Source: Parashewanella spongiae (GTDB lineage Bacteria > Pseudomonadota > Gammaproteobacteria > Enterobacterales > Shewanellaceae). From it: 64,000 nucleotides of DNA. The stretch is from the NCBI RefSeq assembly GCF_004358345.1, contig NZ_CP037952.1, positions 1,302,001-1,366,000 of the forward strand, given 5' to 3'. A model generated the notes under the pieces. The model was not told the DNA's origin. It searched no databases and was given only the letters and a program-made list of their open reading frames with translations. Positions 21,740-33,079 of this stretch are shown here, one piece after another (position 1 is the stretch's first letter; every line of letters starts with the position of its first letter). The translations under genes and the position numbers were made by a program.

Positions 21740-22489
21740 ATGATTAATATTTTAGTGAGCAATGACGATGGGATTAACGCTGAAGGCATACGAGTATTAA
21801 CTCATTCATTGAAGAGGATAGGGAATGTACTAACCGTTGGCCCAGATAGAAATTGTTCTGGTGCCAGTAACTCATTAACCTTGACTAACCCATTGAGAGT
21901 TAATAAGTTAGATAATGGTTTTATATCCGTCAATGGTACACCTACAGATTGTGTACATGTAGCGATCAGAGAGCTATTCGAAGTCGAACCTTCGATAGTT
22001 GTTTCAGGAATTAATGCTGGCGCTAATATGGGCGATGATGTTTTATATTCTGGAACAGTTGCGGCCGCGATGGAAGGACGATTTTTAGGACTTCCAGCGA
22101 TAGCAATATCTCTTGTTGGAAAAGAACTCAAACATTATCAAACGGCGGCCAGTTGGGCGGCAAAACTTGTTAATGGACTGTTGGATAATCCAATAGCAAA
22201 TGATCAAATTCTTAATGTAAATATTCCAGATATTCCTTTAAGCGAGGTGAAAGGTATAAAGGTAACTCGCCTTGGTGCGAGGCATAAAGCAGAAGGCGTT
22301 ATTAGAACTAACGATCCAGCTGGTCGAGAAATATTTTGGTTAGGTCCACCTGGAACTACACAGGATGCAGGTGAAGGTACAGATTTTTTTGCTGTGAACA
22401 ATGGTTACGTTTCTATTACACCATTGACGGTAGACTTGACGGCATATAAGCAATTAACGTCATTAAGTAGTTGGGTTGAAAAGCTTTGA
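21740..22489 (+). CDS. surE: 5'/3'-nucleotidase SurE
   Basis: SurE is a survival-associated nucleotidase and exopolyphosphatase. The ATG at 21740 is chosen because the product then begins [15 protein letters not shown], the conserved metal-binding N terminus (Asp8, Asp9). A longer frame from 21686 would overlap truD. The 249-residue protein also has [12 protein letters not shown] and [26 protein letters not shown], all standard. It is part of the surE-pcm-nlpD-rpoS stationary-phase block. Confidence 0.96.
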   Translation: MINILVSNDDGINAEGIRVLTHSLKRIGNVLTVGPDRNCSGASNSLTLTNPLRVNKLDNGFISVNGTPTDCVHVAIRELFEVEPSIVVSGINAGANMGDDVLYSGTVAAAMEGRFLGLPAIAISLVGKELKHYQTAASWAAKLVNGLLDNPIANDQILNVNIPDIPLSEVKGIKVTRLGARHKAEGVIRTNDPAGREIFWLGPPGTTQDAGEGTDFFAVNNGYVSITPLTVDLTAYKQLTSLSSWVEKL

Positions 22490-22540
22490 CTGAGAAATTG
22501 TAACGTTTTTAGTGGTAGACAATAGTTAGATAGGATAGTT

Positions 22541-23176
22541 ATGAGAAAAGCAGTGACAGCTGCCACAACAAATTTGGCAAGGAAGCTCACAGAGCTAGGT
22601 ATTCAAAATCCAAAAGTCTTGCAAGTTGTAGCAAATACCCCAAGAGAACATTTTTTAGATCCGGCCCTTGCCCATAAAGCTTATGAGAATACAGCCTTGC
22701 CTATTGGGAGTGGGCAAACAATATCTCAACCTTATATTGTTGCTCGAATGACGGAATTAATATTGAGTAACAATCCGCAGAATGTGCTAGAAATTGGCAC
22801 AGGTTCAGGTTACCAAACAGCGATACTGGCTCAATTAGTTTCTAAAGTTTCAACGGTCGAGCGCATTAAAAGTCTACAAGTCCAAGCTAGGCAAAAAATG
22901 AAATGGTTAGATTTACACAATATTTCATTCAAATATGGTGATGGTTGGAAAGGCTGGGCGAACAAAGGGCCTTTTGATGCTATTTTGGTGACGGCAGCAG
23001 CCTCTACGATTCCTGAATCATTGCTTTTACAGTTGGTTGATGGTGGTAATTTAGTAATACCTGTCGGGAATGAAACACAACAGCTTTTACAGATAACTCG
23101 AAGTGGTAATAGTTATCAATCGAAAACTGTTGAAGTAGTAAGATTTGTACCTTTAGTTAATGGTGAATTGGCCTAA
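22541..23176 (+). CDS. pcm: Protein-L-isoaspartate O-methyltransferase
   Basis: Pcm methylates isoaspartyl residues in aged proteins so that they can revert to aspartate. The 211-residue protein has [17 protein letters not shown], the substrate-loop region [18 protein letters not shown] and the SAM motif [23 protein letters not shown] precedes the ATG. It lies between surE and nlpD, its usual place. Confidence 0.96.
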   Translation: MRKAVTAATTNLARKLTELGIQNPKVLQVVANTPREHFLDPALAHKAYENTALPIGSGQTISQPYIVARMTELILSNNPQNVLEIGTGSGYQTAILAQLVSKVSTVERIKSLQVQARQKMKWLDLHNISFKYGDGWKGWANKGPFDAILVTAAASTIPESLLLQLVDGGNLVIPVGNETQQLLQITRSGNSYQSKTVEVVRFVPLVNGELA

Positions 23177-23257
23177 AACATGATTTAACATTTTTAGGTA
23201 ATAGCAAAGGATGCCGTACATGCAAAAACTATTGACAAGCCCTAAAGGTAAATTCGA

Positions 23258-24115
23258 GTGAATGTATACCGCGGTTTACTCATTGTTGTACTCTTGACAT
23301 TTGTTAATGCATGTAGTGTGTCATCTTTCTCTCCAGCTCCAGTTAGCACGGCGAGTGCAAATAAGTATAAAACAAAAAAGAAAACGATTCATTCGAGGCG
23401 TTATAAAGTTAAACGGGGTGATACGCTTTATTCAATTGCTTGGGCTGCGGACAAAGATTACAAAGCCATTGCTTGGTTAAATAAATTAAAAAAACCTTAT
23501 GTAATTTACCCAGGTCAATGGCTTACAATTGTTAAATTAAATCCTAAACAAGCCAATAGGAATAAGACTTCTGCAAAAGTGAAAAAGACCTCTCCTTTAC
23601 AGAAAAATAATGACAAAAAGATTTCATTACAAAATCGTTCGAAAAAAATACTTGATAAAAAGAAACCGCCTGCATATTCTGTAACGGAGTCACAACAAAA
23701 AAATAACAATAAATCTATCCAAAAGGATGGAATTTCCCTCAAAAAAGTTAGCCGATGGAATTGGCCTTATAAAGGCAAAATCATCAGCCGATTTTCAAAT
23801 AAAACTCAGGGGAATAAAGGATTAAAATTTGCTGGTCGTCGCGGGGATGCGATAAAAGCGGCCGCAGCTGGGAAAGTTGTTTACGCTGGTAACGCGCTTA
23901 GAGGATATGGAAATTTAGTTATTATTAAACATAATAATAACTATTTAAGCGCTTATGCTCATGCTGAAAAAATTCTCGTAAAAGAACAACAGCAAGTTGC
24001 CCTTGGCCAAGCTGTTGCAACAATGGGTAGCACTGGTACCAACCGAGTAATCTTGCATTTTGAGATTCGTTATCACGGAAAATCGGTGAACCCGCTTCAA
24101 TACTTACCTAAGTGA
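23258..24115 (+). CDS. nlpD: Murein hydrolase activator NlpD
   Basis: NlpD is an outer-membrane lipoprotein that activates amidase AmiC at the septum. The start is GTG at 23258. The 285-residue protein has a lipobox ending at Cys19 (TFVNAC), a LysM domain (about 50-90, YKVKRGDTLYSIAW), a Lys-rich linker of about 75 residues and a C-terminal LytM/M23 domain. The zinc motifs of active M23 peptidases are degraded (KFAGRRGD in place of HxGxD, LHFEIR in place of HxH), consistent with an activator. In E. coli the main rpoS promoter lies inside nlpD; that is likely here but not shown. Confidence 0.93.
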   Translation: MNVYRGLLIVVLLTFVNACSVSSFSPAPVSTASANKYKTKKKTIHSRRYKVKRGDTLYSIAWAADKDYKAIAWLNKLKKPYVIYPGQWLTIVKLNPKQANRNKTSAKVKKTSPLQKNNDKKISLQNRSKKILDKKKPPAYSVTESQQKNNNKSIQKDGISLKKVSRWNWPYKGKIISRFSNKTQGNKGLKFAGRRGDAIKAAAAGKVVYAGNALRGYGNLVIIKHNNNYLSAYAHAEKILVKEQQQVALGQAVATMGSTGTNRVILHFEIRYHGKSVNPLQYLPK

Positions 24116-24197
24116 GTTGACTTAGGAGCCAAATTTGGCACAAAGGGAGTAAACGGTGAGTTAACTAAGGAATAGTTTCCACTTGGGGGGATCCGAC

Positions 24198-25175
24198 ATG
24201 GGAAGTCAGAATAATACAGCAGTGATTGAAGACGTTGAAAATTTAGCAATTGGAAAATTGGATAGCGGTCGACATGACAATAAAGATCAAAATGAAGAAG
24301 CCGATTCGGTTTCTCAGGATGATGCACCCCGAAGCTTAGATGCAACTCAACTTTATTTGAGTGAAATAGGCTTCTCACCTCTATTATCAGCAGAAGAAGA
24401 AGTCTTTTTTTCTAGAAAAGCATTAAAAGGTTGCGAGAAATCTCGTAATCGAATGATTGAAAGTAATCTTAGATTAGTCGTAAAAATCGCCCGTCGATAT
24501 AACAACCGTGGATTAGCGCTGTTGGATCTTATTGAGGAAGGTAACTTAGGCTTAATTCGAGCTGTTGAGAAATTTGATCCTGAACGTGGCTTTAGGTTTT
24601 CAACCTATGCGACATGGTGGATCAGACAAACAATTGAACGGGCGATCATGAATCAAACCCGAACAATACGTCTACCTATACATGTCGTTAAAGAGCTTAA
24701 TGTTTATCTCAGAACAGCTAGAGAGCTGGCTCATAAACTAGATCATGAGCCTACAGCTGAAGAAATTGCTGAAAAACTCGATGTTCCTAGTGCGAATGTG
24801 AGTAAGTTACTTAAGTTAAATGAAAGGATTACGTCAGTCGATACCCCTATAGGTGGGGAAAACGACAAAGCTCTGCTTGACGTGATTCCTGCCGAAGATA
24901 TGGTGGGGCCAGATCATAAAGTTCAAACGAAAGATATTTCTGATTCTGTTGTGAAATGGCTGAACGAATTAAACAGTAAACAGCGTGAGGTATTAGCTAG
25001 ACGTTTTGGTTTACTTGGTTACGAACCTTCAACTTTAGAAGATGTCGGTGAAGAAATTGGGCTCACTCGTGAACGGGTGAGGCAAATTCAAGTCGAGGCA
25101 CTGAAACGACTACGAGATATAATGAGTTCACAAGGCTTATCGGTTGAGACATTGTTTCAACAAAGTACCGTATAA
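24198..25175 (+). CDS. rpoS: RNA polymerase sigma factor RpoS
   Basis: RpoS directs transcription in stationary phase and general stress. The ATG at 24198 is preferred because GGGGGGATC stands 5-13 bases upstream; a TTG frame from 24183 would put the ribosome site inside the gene. The 325-residue product has sigma region 1.2 ([21 protein letters not shown]) and 2.1-2.4 ([36 protein letters not shown]). Region 3 follows, then region 4.2 ([20 protein letters not shown]). The N-terminal 45 residues are poorly conserved. Confidence 0.97.
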   Translation: MGSQNNTAVIEDVENLAIGKLDSGRHDNKDQNEEADSVSQDDAPRSLDATQLYLSEIGFSPLLSAEEEVFFSRKALKGCEKSRNRMIESNLRLVVKIARRYNNRGLALLDLIEEGNLGLIRAVEKFDPERGFRFSTYATWWIRQTIERAIMNQTRTIRLPIHVVKELNVYLRTARELAHKLDHEPTAEEIAEKLDVPSANVSKLLKLNERITSVDTPIGGENDKALLDVIPAEDMVGPDHKVQTKDISDSVVKWLNELNSKQREVLARRFGLLGYEPSTLEDVGEEIGLTRERVRQIQVEALKRLRDIMSSQGLSVETLFQQSTV

Positions 25176-25198
25176 AATAAATTTTTGTTGGATGTTAA

Positions 25199-25230
25199 AG
25201 CCCCTCTACTTGTGAAAGCTGAGGGGCTCT
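25199..25230. terminator. Hairpin between convergent rpoS and mutS
   Basis: AGCCCCTC (25199-25206) pairs with GAGGGGCT (25221-25228) around a 14-base loop. The T-tracts on both sides are short, so it could serve either strand but may be a weak terminator. Confidence 0.6.
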
Positions 25231-25234
25231 GTGT

Positions 25235-27814
25235 TTAGATTAACGTAGATTTGATTCTATATAGAAACTCTAACGCTTGTTTTGGTGTCAAATCATCAGG
25301 CTGTAATTGTTTAAGCATCGATTCAACTTGAGCTAGTTCATCAGAAATACTGGGTGCAGAAAAGTTAAGGTCGAATGATTGTTGCTGGGTTGAATGCACG
25401 TCATGATCCCTGCTTTCTAGTTGGTGCAGTTTTTGTTTTGCAGATTTAATTACAGGAACAGGTACACCAGCTAATGCTGCTACTTGAAGTCCGTAGCTTT
25501 TACTTGCAGCTCCTTCTTGAACGGCATGCATAAAAGCAATTGTGTCGCCATGCTCGACAGCATCAAGATGCACATTAACAACACCTTTCATATGTTCTGG
25601 TAACTGAGTTAACTCAAAGTAGTGAGTCGCAAATAAAGTCAAAGAATTGAGCTTACTGGCAAGATACTCGGCTGCTGACCAAGCTAGAGATAACCCGTCA
25701 TAAGTTGATGTACCCCGACCAATTTCATCCATTAAAACAAGACTGTTTTTGGTTGCATTATGGAGAATGTTAGCGGTTTCGGTCATCTCTACCATAAATG
25801 TAGAGCGCCCGGATGCGAGATCGTCGGAAGCGCCAATTCGGGTGAAAATTCTATCAATCGGTCCGATAATGGCTGATTCAGCGGGTACAAATGAACCGAT
25901 ATGAGCCATTAAGGTTATCAGGGCGACTTGACGCATATAAGTCGATTTACCACCCATGTTAGGTCCTGTCACAATTAACATTCGTCGATCGCTATTAAGA
26001 ATGACAGGATTTGCAATAAAAGGCGATTCTGTCACTTGCTCAACTACAGGGTGTCGGCCTGCATTAACATATATGCCAGTCGTTTGTGATAACTCTGGAC
26101 AGCTATAATTTAACATTTCAGCTCGTTCGGCAAAGCAACTCAATACATCAAGTTCTGAAGTGGCTTTTGCAAATTGCTGTAGTTCATGCAACTTAGGTAA
26201 TATCTGATCGAACAACTGCTCCCACAACTTTTTCTCTAAAGCTAATGCTTTTCCTTGGCTGGAAAGTACTTTTTCTTCATGCTCTTTAAGTTCAGGTGTT
26301 ATATAGCGTTCAGTATTTTTAAGAGTTTGTCGGCGTTGATAGCTTAAAGGCATATTGATCGACTGCGCCTTGCTGACTTCGATATAATAGCCATGAACTC
26401 GGTTGTAACCTACTTTGAGTGTAGGGATTCCAGTTTGTTCTCGCTCCCTTAATTCGAGTTCCTCTAAGTAGTTCGTCGCCCCTTCGCTTAATCGGCGCCA
26501 CTCATCCAATTCTGCGTTATATCCCTCTCGTATGACACCACCATCACGTATCAGTACAGGAGGGACATCGACGATGGCTCGCTGAAGTAATGAAGATTCT
26601 TCGGGAAAATCGCCTAACTGACACACAAGCTGTTGTATATGACTCGATGCTGTCTCAGATAACAAATGCTTGAGTGTCGGAAGTACATCTAATGCTTGTC
26701 TTAAACGAGCAAAATCCCTTGGTTTAGCCGAACGAAGCGCTAATCGAGACATAATGCGTTCAACATCACCAATGACTTTTAAGTGTTCATGGAGCTCATC
26801 ATACAGGTTTGATTCAATAAACTCGGTAACGACATTTTGTCTGGCGTTAATTTTAGAATGGCTTGTCAGTGGCTGATGGATCCAACGTTGAAGCATTCTG
26901 CTTCCCATTGGAGTTGCAGTACTGTCTAGAACAGAGGCAAGGGTGTTCTCAATACCACCACTTAAGTTTTGAGTAAGCTCTAAATTTTTTCGTGTCGCGG
27001 CATCCAGTACTATGCTATCAGTTTGATTAAAGCGAGTAATAGCATTGATGTGAGGTAAAGATGCTTTTTGAGTATCTCTCACGTACTGCATCAAACAACC
27101 AGCAGCTTGAATTGATAAATGAGCGTCACTTACCCCGAATCCGGTTAGATCTTTGGTGCCAAATTGGTCTAAAAGTAATTTAAGAGAAGTGTCATAATCA
27201 AATTCCCACTCTGGGCGTCGACGTTTTCCACTAAACGTGTCAATTAAGTGTAAGTCATCAAGCTCTTCACTGAATAATAATTCAGCAGGTCGTGTTCTTT
27301 GTAATTCTGCTTCTAATGCTTCTTCACCAGCTAATTCACTGATGACGAAACGCCCTGAGGCTAAGTCTAGTGTCGCATATCCATAAAGGGATTTATGTTG
27401 ATAAACAGCGGCAAGTAGATTGTCTCTATTCTCGTGTAGTAATGCTTCGTCGGTAAGCGTACCAGGAGTAATTATACGGACAACCTTACGCTCAACAGGT
27501 CCTTTTGACGTTGCGGGATCACCAATTTGTTCACAAATAGCAACGGATTGACCAAGTTGAACCAATTTTGCTAAATAACCCTCAATGGCATGATAAGGAA
27601 TTCCGGCCATAGGAATGGCATTACCGCCTGATTTGCCACGTGCAGTTAATGAAATACTGAGTAGTTCGGAGGCTTTTTTAGCGTCATCGAAAAATAGTTC
27701 GTAAAAATCACCCATTCGGTAAAACAACAACATATCAGAATGTTGTGCTTTCATGGTCAAGTACTGACGCATCATAGGGGTGTGATTGTCTAAATTGGGT
27801 AGCTCAGCTTTCAT
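25235..27814 (-). CDS. mutS: DNA mismatch repair protein MutS
   Basis: MutS recognises mismatches and starts repair with MutL. The 859-residue protein has the N-terminal mismatch-binding motif [17 protein letters not shown] (Phe-x-Glu within YELF region) and the lever and clamp domains. The C-terminal ATPase has Walker [16 protein letters not shown], Walker [18 protein letters not shown] and the helix-turn-helix [14 protein letters not shown]. It is convergent with rpoS, the order known from Shewanella and many related bacteria. Confidence 0.98.
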   Translation of the reverse strand: MKAELPNLDNHTPMMRQYLTMKAQHSDMLLFYRMGDFYELFFDDAKKASELLSISLTARGKSGGNAIPMAGIPYHAIEGYLAKLVQLGQSVAICEQIGDPATSKGPVERKVVRIITPGTLTDEALLHENRDNLLAAVYQHKSLYGYATLDLASGRFVISELAGEEALEAELQRTRPAELLFSEELDDLHLIDTFSGKRRRPEWEFDYDTSLKLLLDQFGTKDLTGFGVSDAHLSIQAAGCLMQYVRDTQKASLPHINAITRFNQTDSIVLDAATRKNLELTQNLSGGIENTLASVLDSTATPMGSRMLQRWIHQPLTSHSKINARQNVVTEFIESNLYDELHEHLKVIGDVERIMSRLALRSAKPRDFARLRQALDVLPTLKHLLSETASSHIQQLVCQLGDFPEESSLLQRAIVDVPPVLIRDGGVIREGYNAELDEWRRLSEGATNYLEELELREREQTGIPTLKVGYNRVHGYYIEVSKAQSINMPLSYQRRQTLKNTERYITPELKEHEEKVLSSQGKALALEKKLWEQLFDQILPKLHELQQFAKATSELDVLSCFAERAEMLNYSCPELSQTTGIYVNAGRHPVVEQVTESPFIANPVILNSDRRMLIVTGPNMGGKSTYMRQVALITLMAHIGSFVPAESAIIGPIDRIFTRIGASDDLASGRSTFMVEMTETANILHNATKNSLVLMDEIGRGTSTYDGLSLAWSAAEYLASKLNSLTLFATHYFELTQLPEHMKGVVNVHLDAVEHGDTIAFMHAVQEGAASKSYGLQVAALAGVPVPVIKSAKQKLHQLESRDHDVHSTQQQSFDLNFSAPSISDELAQVESMLKQLQPDDLTPKQALEFLYRIKSTLI

Positions 27815-27938
27815 TGGTGCAGGTTATCTCGGCTATTTCATCAAATATCTAAAAGCAATACTAGCAAGTTTTTAACAGAAAAATCCCAACAATTTTTACT
27901 GGTTTTAAAGTCAATATAAATAAATTTGTCGAATCCTC

Positions 27939-27966
27939 TTGATACTGTATGATTGTACAGTATACT
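27939..27966 (+). promoter_or_regulatory. recA promoter with LexA box as spacer
   Basis: TTGATA (-35, 27939-27944) and TATACT (-10, 27961-27966) are separated by exactly 16 bases. Those 16 bases are a LexA box, CTGTATGATTGTACAG (27945-27960). The arrangement is nearly that of E. coli recA, so repression by LexA by direct blockage is expected. Confidence 0.9.
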
Positions 27967-28073
27967 AACAATCATTAAGAATTAGTTAGAGAAGTTCACA
28001 ATGGGTGACTTCAGAAAGCTAATTACAACTTTATATTATTCAAAATGATAACCCGATACTGAGAGGATAGAAA

Positions 28074-29132
28074 ATGAAGAACGATCCAAATAAAGAAAAA
28101 GCGCTCACCGCAGTATTGGGCCAGATTGAAAAGCAATTTGGTAAAGGTTCTATCATGAAATTGGGTGAAGATCGCTCAATGGATGTTGAAACTATCTCAA
28201 CGGGATCATTAGCACTTGATGTTGCATTAGGAGCAGGTGGTTTACCTATGGGACGTATTGTTGAAATATACGGCCCTGAGTCATCAGGTAAAACAACGTT
28301 AACATTGGAAGTTATCGCTGCAGCACAAAAACAAGGGAAAACCTGTGCATTTATTGATGCTGAGCATGCTTTGGATCCTGGCTATGCAAAAAATCTTGGT
28401 GTAGATATTGATAATTTACTGTGTTCACAGCCAGACACTGGTGAACAAGCATTAGAAATCTGTGATGCGTTAACACGTTCAGGAGCTGTAGATGTCATTA
28501 TTGTCGACTCGGTTGCAGCATTGACACCAAAAGCAGAAATAGAAGGTGAAATTGGTGATTCACACATGGGCTTAGCGGCACGTATGATGAGCCAAGCAAT
28601 GCGTAAGCTTGCTGGTAACCTTAAGCAATCCAATACACTGCTTATCTTCATTAACCAAATTCGTATGAAAATTGGTGTAATGTTTGGTAACCCAGAAACA
28701 ACAACTGGTGGTAACGCGCTTAAGTTTTATGCTTCTGTTCGTCTTGATATTCGCCGTACAGGTGCCATTAAAGAAGGCGACCAAGTTGTTGGTAACGAAA
28801 CCCGCGTTAAAGTCGTTAAAAACAAAATTGCAGCACCATTTAAACAAGCTGAATTTCAGATTTTATATGGGAAGGGCATTAATAGCATGGGCGAGTTAGT
28901 TGATTTGGGCGTTCTGCACAAGTTAGTTGAAAAAGCGGGTGCTTGGTATAGCTACAAAGGTGACAAAATTGGCCAAGGCCGCGCTAATGCTGGTAAATTT
29001 ATGGTTGAGAACCCTGGTATAGCTCAAGAACTTGAAGAAACATTGCGTTCATTATTATTAAGCAAGCCATCCGCATCTGACTCTGCTACTAGCGAAGAAA
29101 ATGTAGATTTAGAGACTGGTGAAGTATTTTAA
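28074..29132 (+). CDS. recA: Recombinase RecA
   Basis: RecA forms filaments on single-stranded DNA, drives strand exchange and triggers LexA self-cleavage. The 352-residue protein has Walker [16 protein letters not shown], Walker B region [17 protein letters not shown], loop L1 [16 protein letters not shown] and loop L2 [28 protein letters not shown]. It ends with an acidic C-terminal tail. AGAGGATAG precedes the ATG. recX follows after 8 bases. Confidence 0.99.
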   Translation: MKNDPNKEKALTAVLGQIEKQFGKGSIMKLGEDRSMDVETISTGSLALDVALGAGGLPMGRIVEIYGPESSGKTTLTLEVIAAAQKQGKTCAFIDAEHALDPGYAKNLGVDIDNLLCSQPDTGEQALEICDALTRSGAVDVIIVDSVAALTPKAEIEGEIGDSHMGLAARMMSQAMRKLAGNLKQSNTLLIFINQIRMKIGVMFGNPETTTGGNALKFYASVRLDIRRTGAIKEGDQVVGNETRVKVVKNKIAAPFKQAEFQILYGKGINSMGELVDLGVLHKLVEKAGAWYSYKGDKIGQGRANAGKFMVENPGIAQELEETLRSLLLSKPSASDSATSEENVDLETGEVF

Positions 29133-29140
29133 CCGTAGTC

Positions 29141-29575
29141 ATGATGAAATATACGGCTTATCAAACCGCGGTTTGGCTTTTAGCCAGCCGCGATTATTCT
29201 CACAATCAAATCAAAGCCAAACTTCTTGATAAAGGATACGAAGAGCCTGAAATAGACACTACCCTTGAACGGTGTGTAACGAGTGGCTATATCGATGATG
29301 CAAGATATGCTACTGCTTTAATTAGAAGCCACATAAATAAAGGTCATGGAGTAATGCGCATTCGACAATCTCTGCATCAAAAAGGGTTACAGGCTGATAT
29401 TATCACTCTAAGAATCGAAGAATCAGAGTGTGATTGGTTCGAACTTGCTAAGTGTAAAGCTCAAAAAAAGTTTGCAGATAAATCCATTGTTGATTACAAA
29501 GACAAAGCAAAGCGGATTCGTTTCCTTATGGGGCAGGGTTTTGATTATGAGCAATCTTGTTATGCTTTAACCTAG
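29141..29575 (+). CDS. recX: Recombination regulatory protein RecX
   Basis: RecX blocks RecA filament extension. The 144-residue protein is made of short three-helix repeats, with DYSHNQIKAKLLDKGYEEPEID, SGYIDDARYATALIRSHINKGHGVMRIRQSL and the C-terminal FLMGQGFDYEQSCYAL. The start could be ATG at 29141 or 29144. The gene is 8 bases behind recA, so co-transcription and SOS control are likely. Confidence 0.93.
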   Translation: MMKYTAYQTAVWLLASRDYSHNQIKAKLLDKGYEEPEIDTTLERCVTSGYIDDARYATALIRSHINKGHGVMRIRQSLHQKGLQADIITLRIEESECDWFELAKCKAQKKFADKSIVDYKDKAKRIRFLMGQGFDYEQSCYALT

Positions 29576-29641
29576 AAAAATCAGTTGGTGGCGCTCTTAA
29601 AGGCAGAGAAAATTATCGATAGCAAGGCGTGACTTGAAGTA

Positions 29642-29998
29642 ATACCAATTACAGTAATTAATCTCTCACTCAGCAAGAGATAAAGGTTTTCAGTACAAGG
29701 CGCATGTTCGAAGTACTATATACCCTAACGGCCGCTATACAAAGCTGGCGTTCAACGCACTTCGTGCTTTTGTCGGGATAATTTAAGAACGTGCAACGCA
29801 GTAATGGAAACCTTTAGCCTTGCCCTTCGGGAGCTTGTATGCGCACACTTTGGTTTATAAAGAATACTTCACAAAATTATCTCAACGTAGCAATGTAATA
29901 ACGACAGTTTGTATATCGGTAATAACTATGTTTTCATCAATTTCGTTTGTACTTTGTGCGCATACATAGCTCTGAGTTGAGCATTTAATTACTGTAAC
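29642..29998. mobile_element. MITE family 2, copy E, with extra internal segment
   Basis: It begins ATACCAATTACAGTAATTAA and ends in the inverted TTAATTACTGTAA, matching copies at 52712 and 60007. It shares internal blocks with them, including CTTCGGGAGCTTGTATG and GTAATAACGACAGTTT. About 60 bases (roughly 29717-29783, rich in GGCCGC/AACGCAC) are absent from the other copies. The last bases of the right end (ATTGGTAT) are lost. The element fills much of the unusually long gap between recX and alaS. Confidence 0.8.
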
Positions 29999-30125
29999 TT
30001 TTATAAGTAGTGATTCTACTTATAAAAGTTACAACGCAGCAATTGGTAATTTTAGCCAGTTTACGAATGTCAAGTATTCACTCAATGGATGAATACACTT
30101 TATGGTTTTATGGTTGAACTTGAGA
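29999..30125. repeat. Worn remnant of MITE family 1
   Basis: ACTTATAAAAGTTACAACGCAGCAATTGG, then CACTCAATGGATGAA, can be lined up with the middle of family-1 copies (CAAAAGTTACAACGCAG and CACTCATTGGGTGAA), but with many changes and no clean ends. The rest of the gap up to alaS (30126-30446) holds no gene that I can see, only AT-rich leader sequence with TATATAATGC near 30370-30380 that could be a -10. Confidence 0.5.
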
Positions 30126-30446
30126 TATTTATCTTACTACTATGCGTCCAATTGATTTTTCTTGGTTTAACACGCGATGAAGCAGCTGAGTAGCTTATTT
30201 GATTGATTCGTTTCTATTTTGATCACTAATTAACGTCTTCATTTGTTGTTTGCTTTATTGAAACTTATCTCACTTGTCATAAATTGAATCAATCAGCATT
30301 CTAAATGTGAAATCTATGTGAGGATAAAAGCACTGGTCGTTATCCTGCCGTATATTTTAACATGCTATATGTATATAATGCCGCCCATAAATATTTAAAA
30401 CGATTCATCGTTAGCCTTTCAAACTTTCCAAATGCAGGATGATTTC

Positions 30447-33071
30447 ATGTATCAAACTACCGCATCGCTAAGAACGGCGTTTTTAGAATTCTTTGGTCGC
30501 AACGGTCACCAAATTACTGACAGTAGTTCGCTGGTTCCACATAATGATCCAACATTGCTTTTTACAAATGCGGGCATGAATCAGTTTAAAGATCTTTTTT
30601 TAGGCCAAGAAAAACGATCATACACTCGTGCAACAACCTCACAACGTTGTGTACGCGCTGGTGGAAAGCATAATGACTTAGATAATGTTGGCTATACGGC
30701 TAGGCACCATACATTTTTTGAAATGCTAGGTAACTTTAGTTTTGGGGATTATTTTAAAGAAGATGCCATTCGTTTGGCATGGGCCTTTTTAACAGAAGAA
30801 TTAAAAATACCGAAAGAGCGTTTGTGCGTTACAGTTTATGAAACCGATGATGAAGCTTTTGATATCTGGAAAGATAAAATCGGTGTGCCAGTAGAAAATA
30901 TTATCCGTATAGGTGACAACAAAGGCTCACAATACGCGTCAGATAACTTTTGGCAAATGGGAGATACTGGACCATGTGGCCCTTGCACTGAAATTTTTTA
31001 TGATCACGGTGAACATATATGGGGCGGCCGACCAGGTACCCCAGAAGAAGATGGTGATCGTTTTATTGAAATCTGGAATCTAGTGTTCATGCAGTATAAC
31101 CGTCAGCCTGACGGAATCATGGTTCCACTCCCAAAACCTTCAGTTGACACCGGCATGGGAATTGAGCGTATTGCGGCAATTCTACAAGGCGGTCATTCGA
31201 ATTATGATATTGATATTTTTCAGAAATTAATTGCAAAAGCGGCCGATGTTGTTGGGACGAAAGATTTAGAAAATAAATCGCTAAGAGTGATTGCAGACCA
31301 TATAAGATCTTGTGCATTTTTAATTGCCGATGGCGTGATGCCGTCAAATGAAGGTCGAGGTTATGTTTTACGCCGGATTATTCGAAGGGCTGTTCGACAC
31401 GGCAACAAGCTAGGTGCGACAGATGCCTTTTTCTACAAGCTTGTACCCACATTGATTGAAGTGATGGGTGATGCGGCTAGTGGTTTAAAAGATGTGCAAA
31501 ATGTTGTTGTTAAGTCTTTGAAAGCAGAAGAAGAGCAATTTGCCCGAACATTAGAGCGTGGCTTAAACATTTTAGATACGGCGCTAACAGAGCTCAATGG
31601 CAAAGTACTTGATGGCAACACACTATTCAAGCTTTACGATACCTATGGCTTCCCTGTTGATTTAACGGCTGACGTTTGCCGTGAAAAAGATATTGAAGTT
31701 GACGAAGCTGGGTTTGATAGAGAAATGTCTAAACAGAAGACTCGAGCTCAAGCCGCAGGACAATTTAGCACAGATTACTCTTCAAGTATTTCTCTGGATG
31801 AAGCGACTGAATTTACGGGCTATGAATTATTGCAAGATTCAGGAACGATAATAAAGCTACTGAAGTCTGGTGAGGATGTTTCAAGCATTAATGAGGGGGA
31901 TGAAGCTATCATAGTATTAGAGCAAACTCCTTTCTATGCCGAATCAGGTGGTCAAGTTGGTGATTCAGGCCTGTTAACTGGTGACGAGTTTGAGTTCGAA
32001 GTCAAAGACACTCAAAAATATGGCTCGGCTTTCGGACATATAGGAAAGTTATTATCAGGAAGGGTTACTGTAAATACCAAGCTGACAGCGAAAGTTAATG
32101 CTTATAAACGTCAAAGTACTCAGCTTAACCACAGTGTTACGCATTTGTTACATGCCGCTTTGCGCCAAGTGCTAGGCACTCATGTGAGCCAGAAAGGTTC
32201 TTTAGTAGACCCAGATAAATTACGTTTTGATTTCTCAAACTTTGAAGCTGTTAAAGCTGATGAATTGGTACAAGTTGAAAACTTGGTGAATCAACAAATC
32301 CGCCTTAACCATAAACTCAATTCAGAAGTTATGGATATTGATTCAGCCAAAGCAAAAGGCGCAATTGCGTTGTTTGGTGAAAAGTATGATGCTGAAGTTC
32401 GAGTGGTGACTATGGGTGATTTCTCTATAGAACTCTGCGGCGGAACGCACGTTGGCAGAACGGGTGATATTGGTTTGTTTAAGATCACTCAAGAGTCCGG
32501 TATTGCAGCTGGAGTTCGCCGTATCGAAGCTGTTACAGGGAATGCGGCTATTGAATTAGTAAATAACCAACAGGCATTGTTAACAAACGCTGCTTCATTG
32601 TTAAAAGCAGAACCTAATACCGTTGTTGCTAAACTACAGGCTCAAATAGATAAAACAAAATTGCTCGAAAAAGAAATCACTCAACTTAAAAGTAAGTTAG
32701 CTTCAGCTGCGAGTGCGGATCTAGTGTTAGATGCGGTTGATCTTAATGGGATCAGGGTGTTAGTGAAAAAACTGGAAGGGGTAGATGCTAAGTCATTGCG
32801 TGGCCTACAAGACGAATTAAAGCAAAAATTAGGTTCTGGCATTATTGTTCTTGGCATTGCTAGCGAAAGCAAAGTTAACTTGATTGCAGGTGTAAGCAAA
32901 GATTTAGTTGGGATTGTTAAAGCTGGTGAATTAGTTGGAATGGTTGCGAGCTTGGTTGGTGGAAAGGGCGGTGGCCGTCCGGATATGGCTCAAGCAGGTG
33001 GCAATCAGCCAGAAAACCTTGATGCGGCTTTAGCTAAAGTTTTGCCATGGATCAGCGAGCGTTTAGCTTAG
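30447..33071 (+). CDS. alaS: Alanyl-tRNA synthetase
   Basis: AlaRS charges tRNA-Ala and edits mischarged Ser/Gly. The ATG at 30447 is preferred over 30432 because AGGATG lies 8-13 bases upstream and the product then begins [15 protein letters not shown] like other AlaRS. The 874-residue protein has class II motifs ([48 protein letters not shown]). The editing domain has zinc ligands [11 protein letters not shown] and [15 protein letters not shown], followed by the C-Ala domain with [15 protein letters not shown]. Confidence 0.98.
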   Translation: MYQTTASLRTAFLEFFGRNGHQITDSSSLVPHNDPTLLFTNAGMNQFKDLFLGQEKRSYTRATTSQRCVRAGGKHNDLDNVGYTARHHTFFEMLGNFSFGDYFKEDAIRLAWAFLTEELKIPKERLCVTVYETDDEAFDIWKDKIGVPVENIIRIGDNKGSQYASDNFWQMGDTGPCGPCTEIFYDHGEHIWGGRPGTPEEDGDRFIEIWNLVFMQYNRQPDGIMVPLPKPSVDTGMGIERIAAILQGGHSNYDIDIFQKLIAKAADVVGTKDLENKSLRVIADHIRSCAFLIADGVMPSNEGRGYVLRRIIRRAVRHGNKLGATDAFFYKLVPTLIEVMGDAASGLKDVQNVVVKSLKAEEEQFARTLERGLNILDTALTELNGKVLDGNTLFKLYDTYGFPVDLTADVCREKDIEVDEAGFDREMSKQKTRAQAAGQFSTDYSSSISLDEATEFTGYELLQDSGTIIKLLKSGEDVSSINEGDEAIIVLEQTPFYAESGGQVGDSGLLTGDEFEFEVKDTQKYGSAFGHIGKLLSGRVTVNTKLTAKVNAYKRQSTQLNHSVTHLLHAALRQVLGTHVSQKGSLVDPDKLRFDFSNFEAVKADELVQVENLVNQQIRLNHKLNSEVMDIDSAKAKGAIALFGEKYDAEVRVVTMGDFSIELCGGTHVGRTGDIGLFKITQESGIAAGVRRIEAVTGNAAIELVNNQQALLTNAASLLKAEPNTVVAKLQAQIDKTKLLEKEITQLKSKLASAASADLVLDAVDLNGIRVLVKKLEGVDAKSLRGLQDELKQKLGSGIIVLGIASESKVNLIAGVSKDLVGIVKAGELVGMVASLVGGKGGGRPDMAQAGGNQPENLDAALAKVLPWISERLA

Positions 33072-33079
33072 GGGTTGAT

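Noticed and set aside
33047-33079. ATG start of lysC inside alaS
   Set aside because: The GTG at 33080 has an AGGGG ribosome site and places the conserved YIKKFGGTSV at the usual distance from the start.
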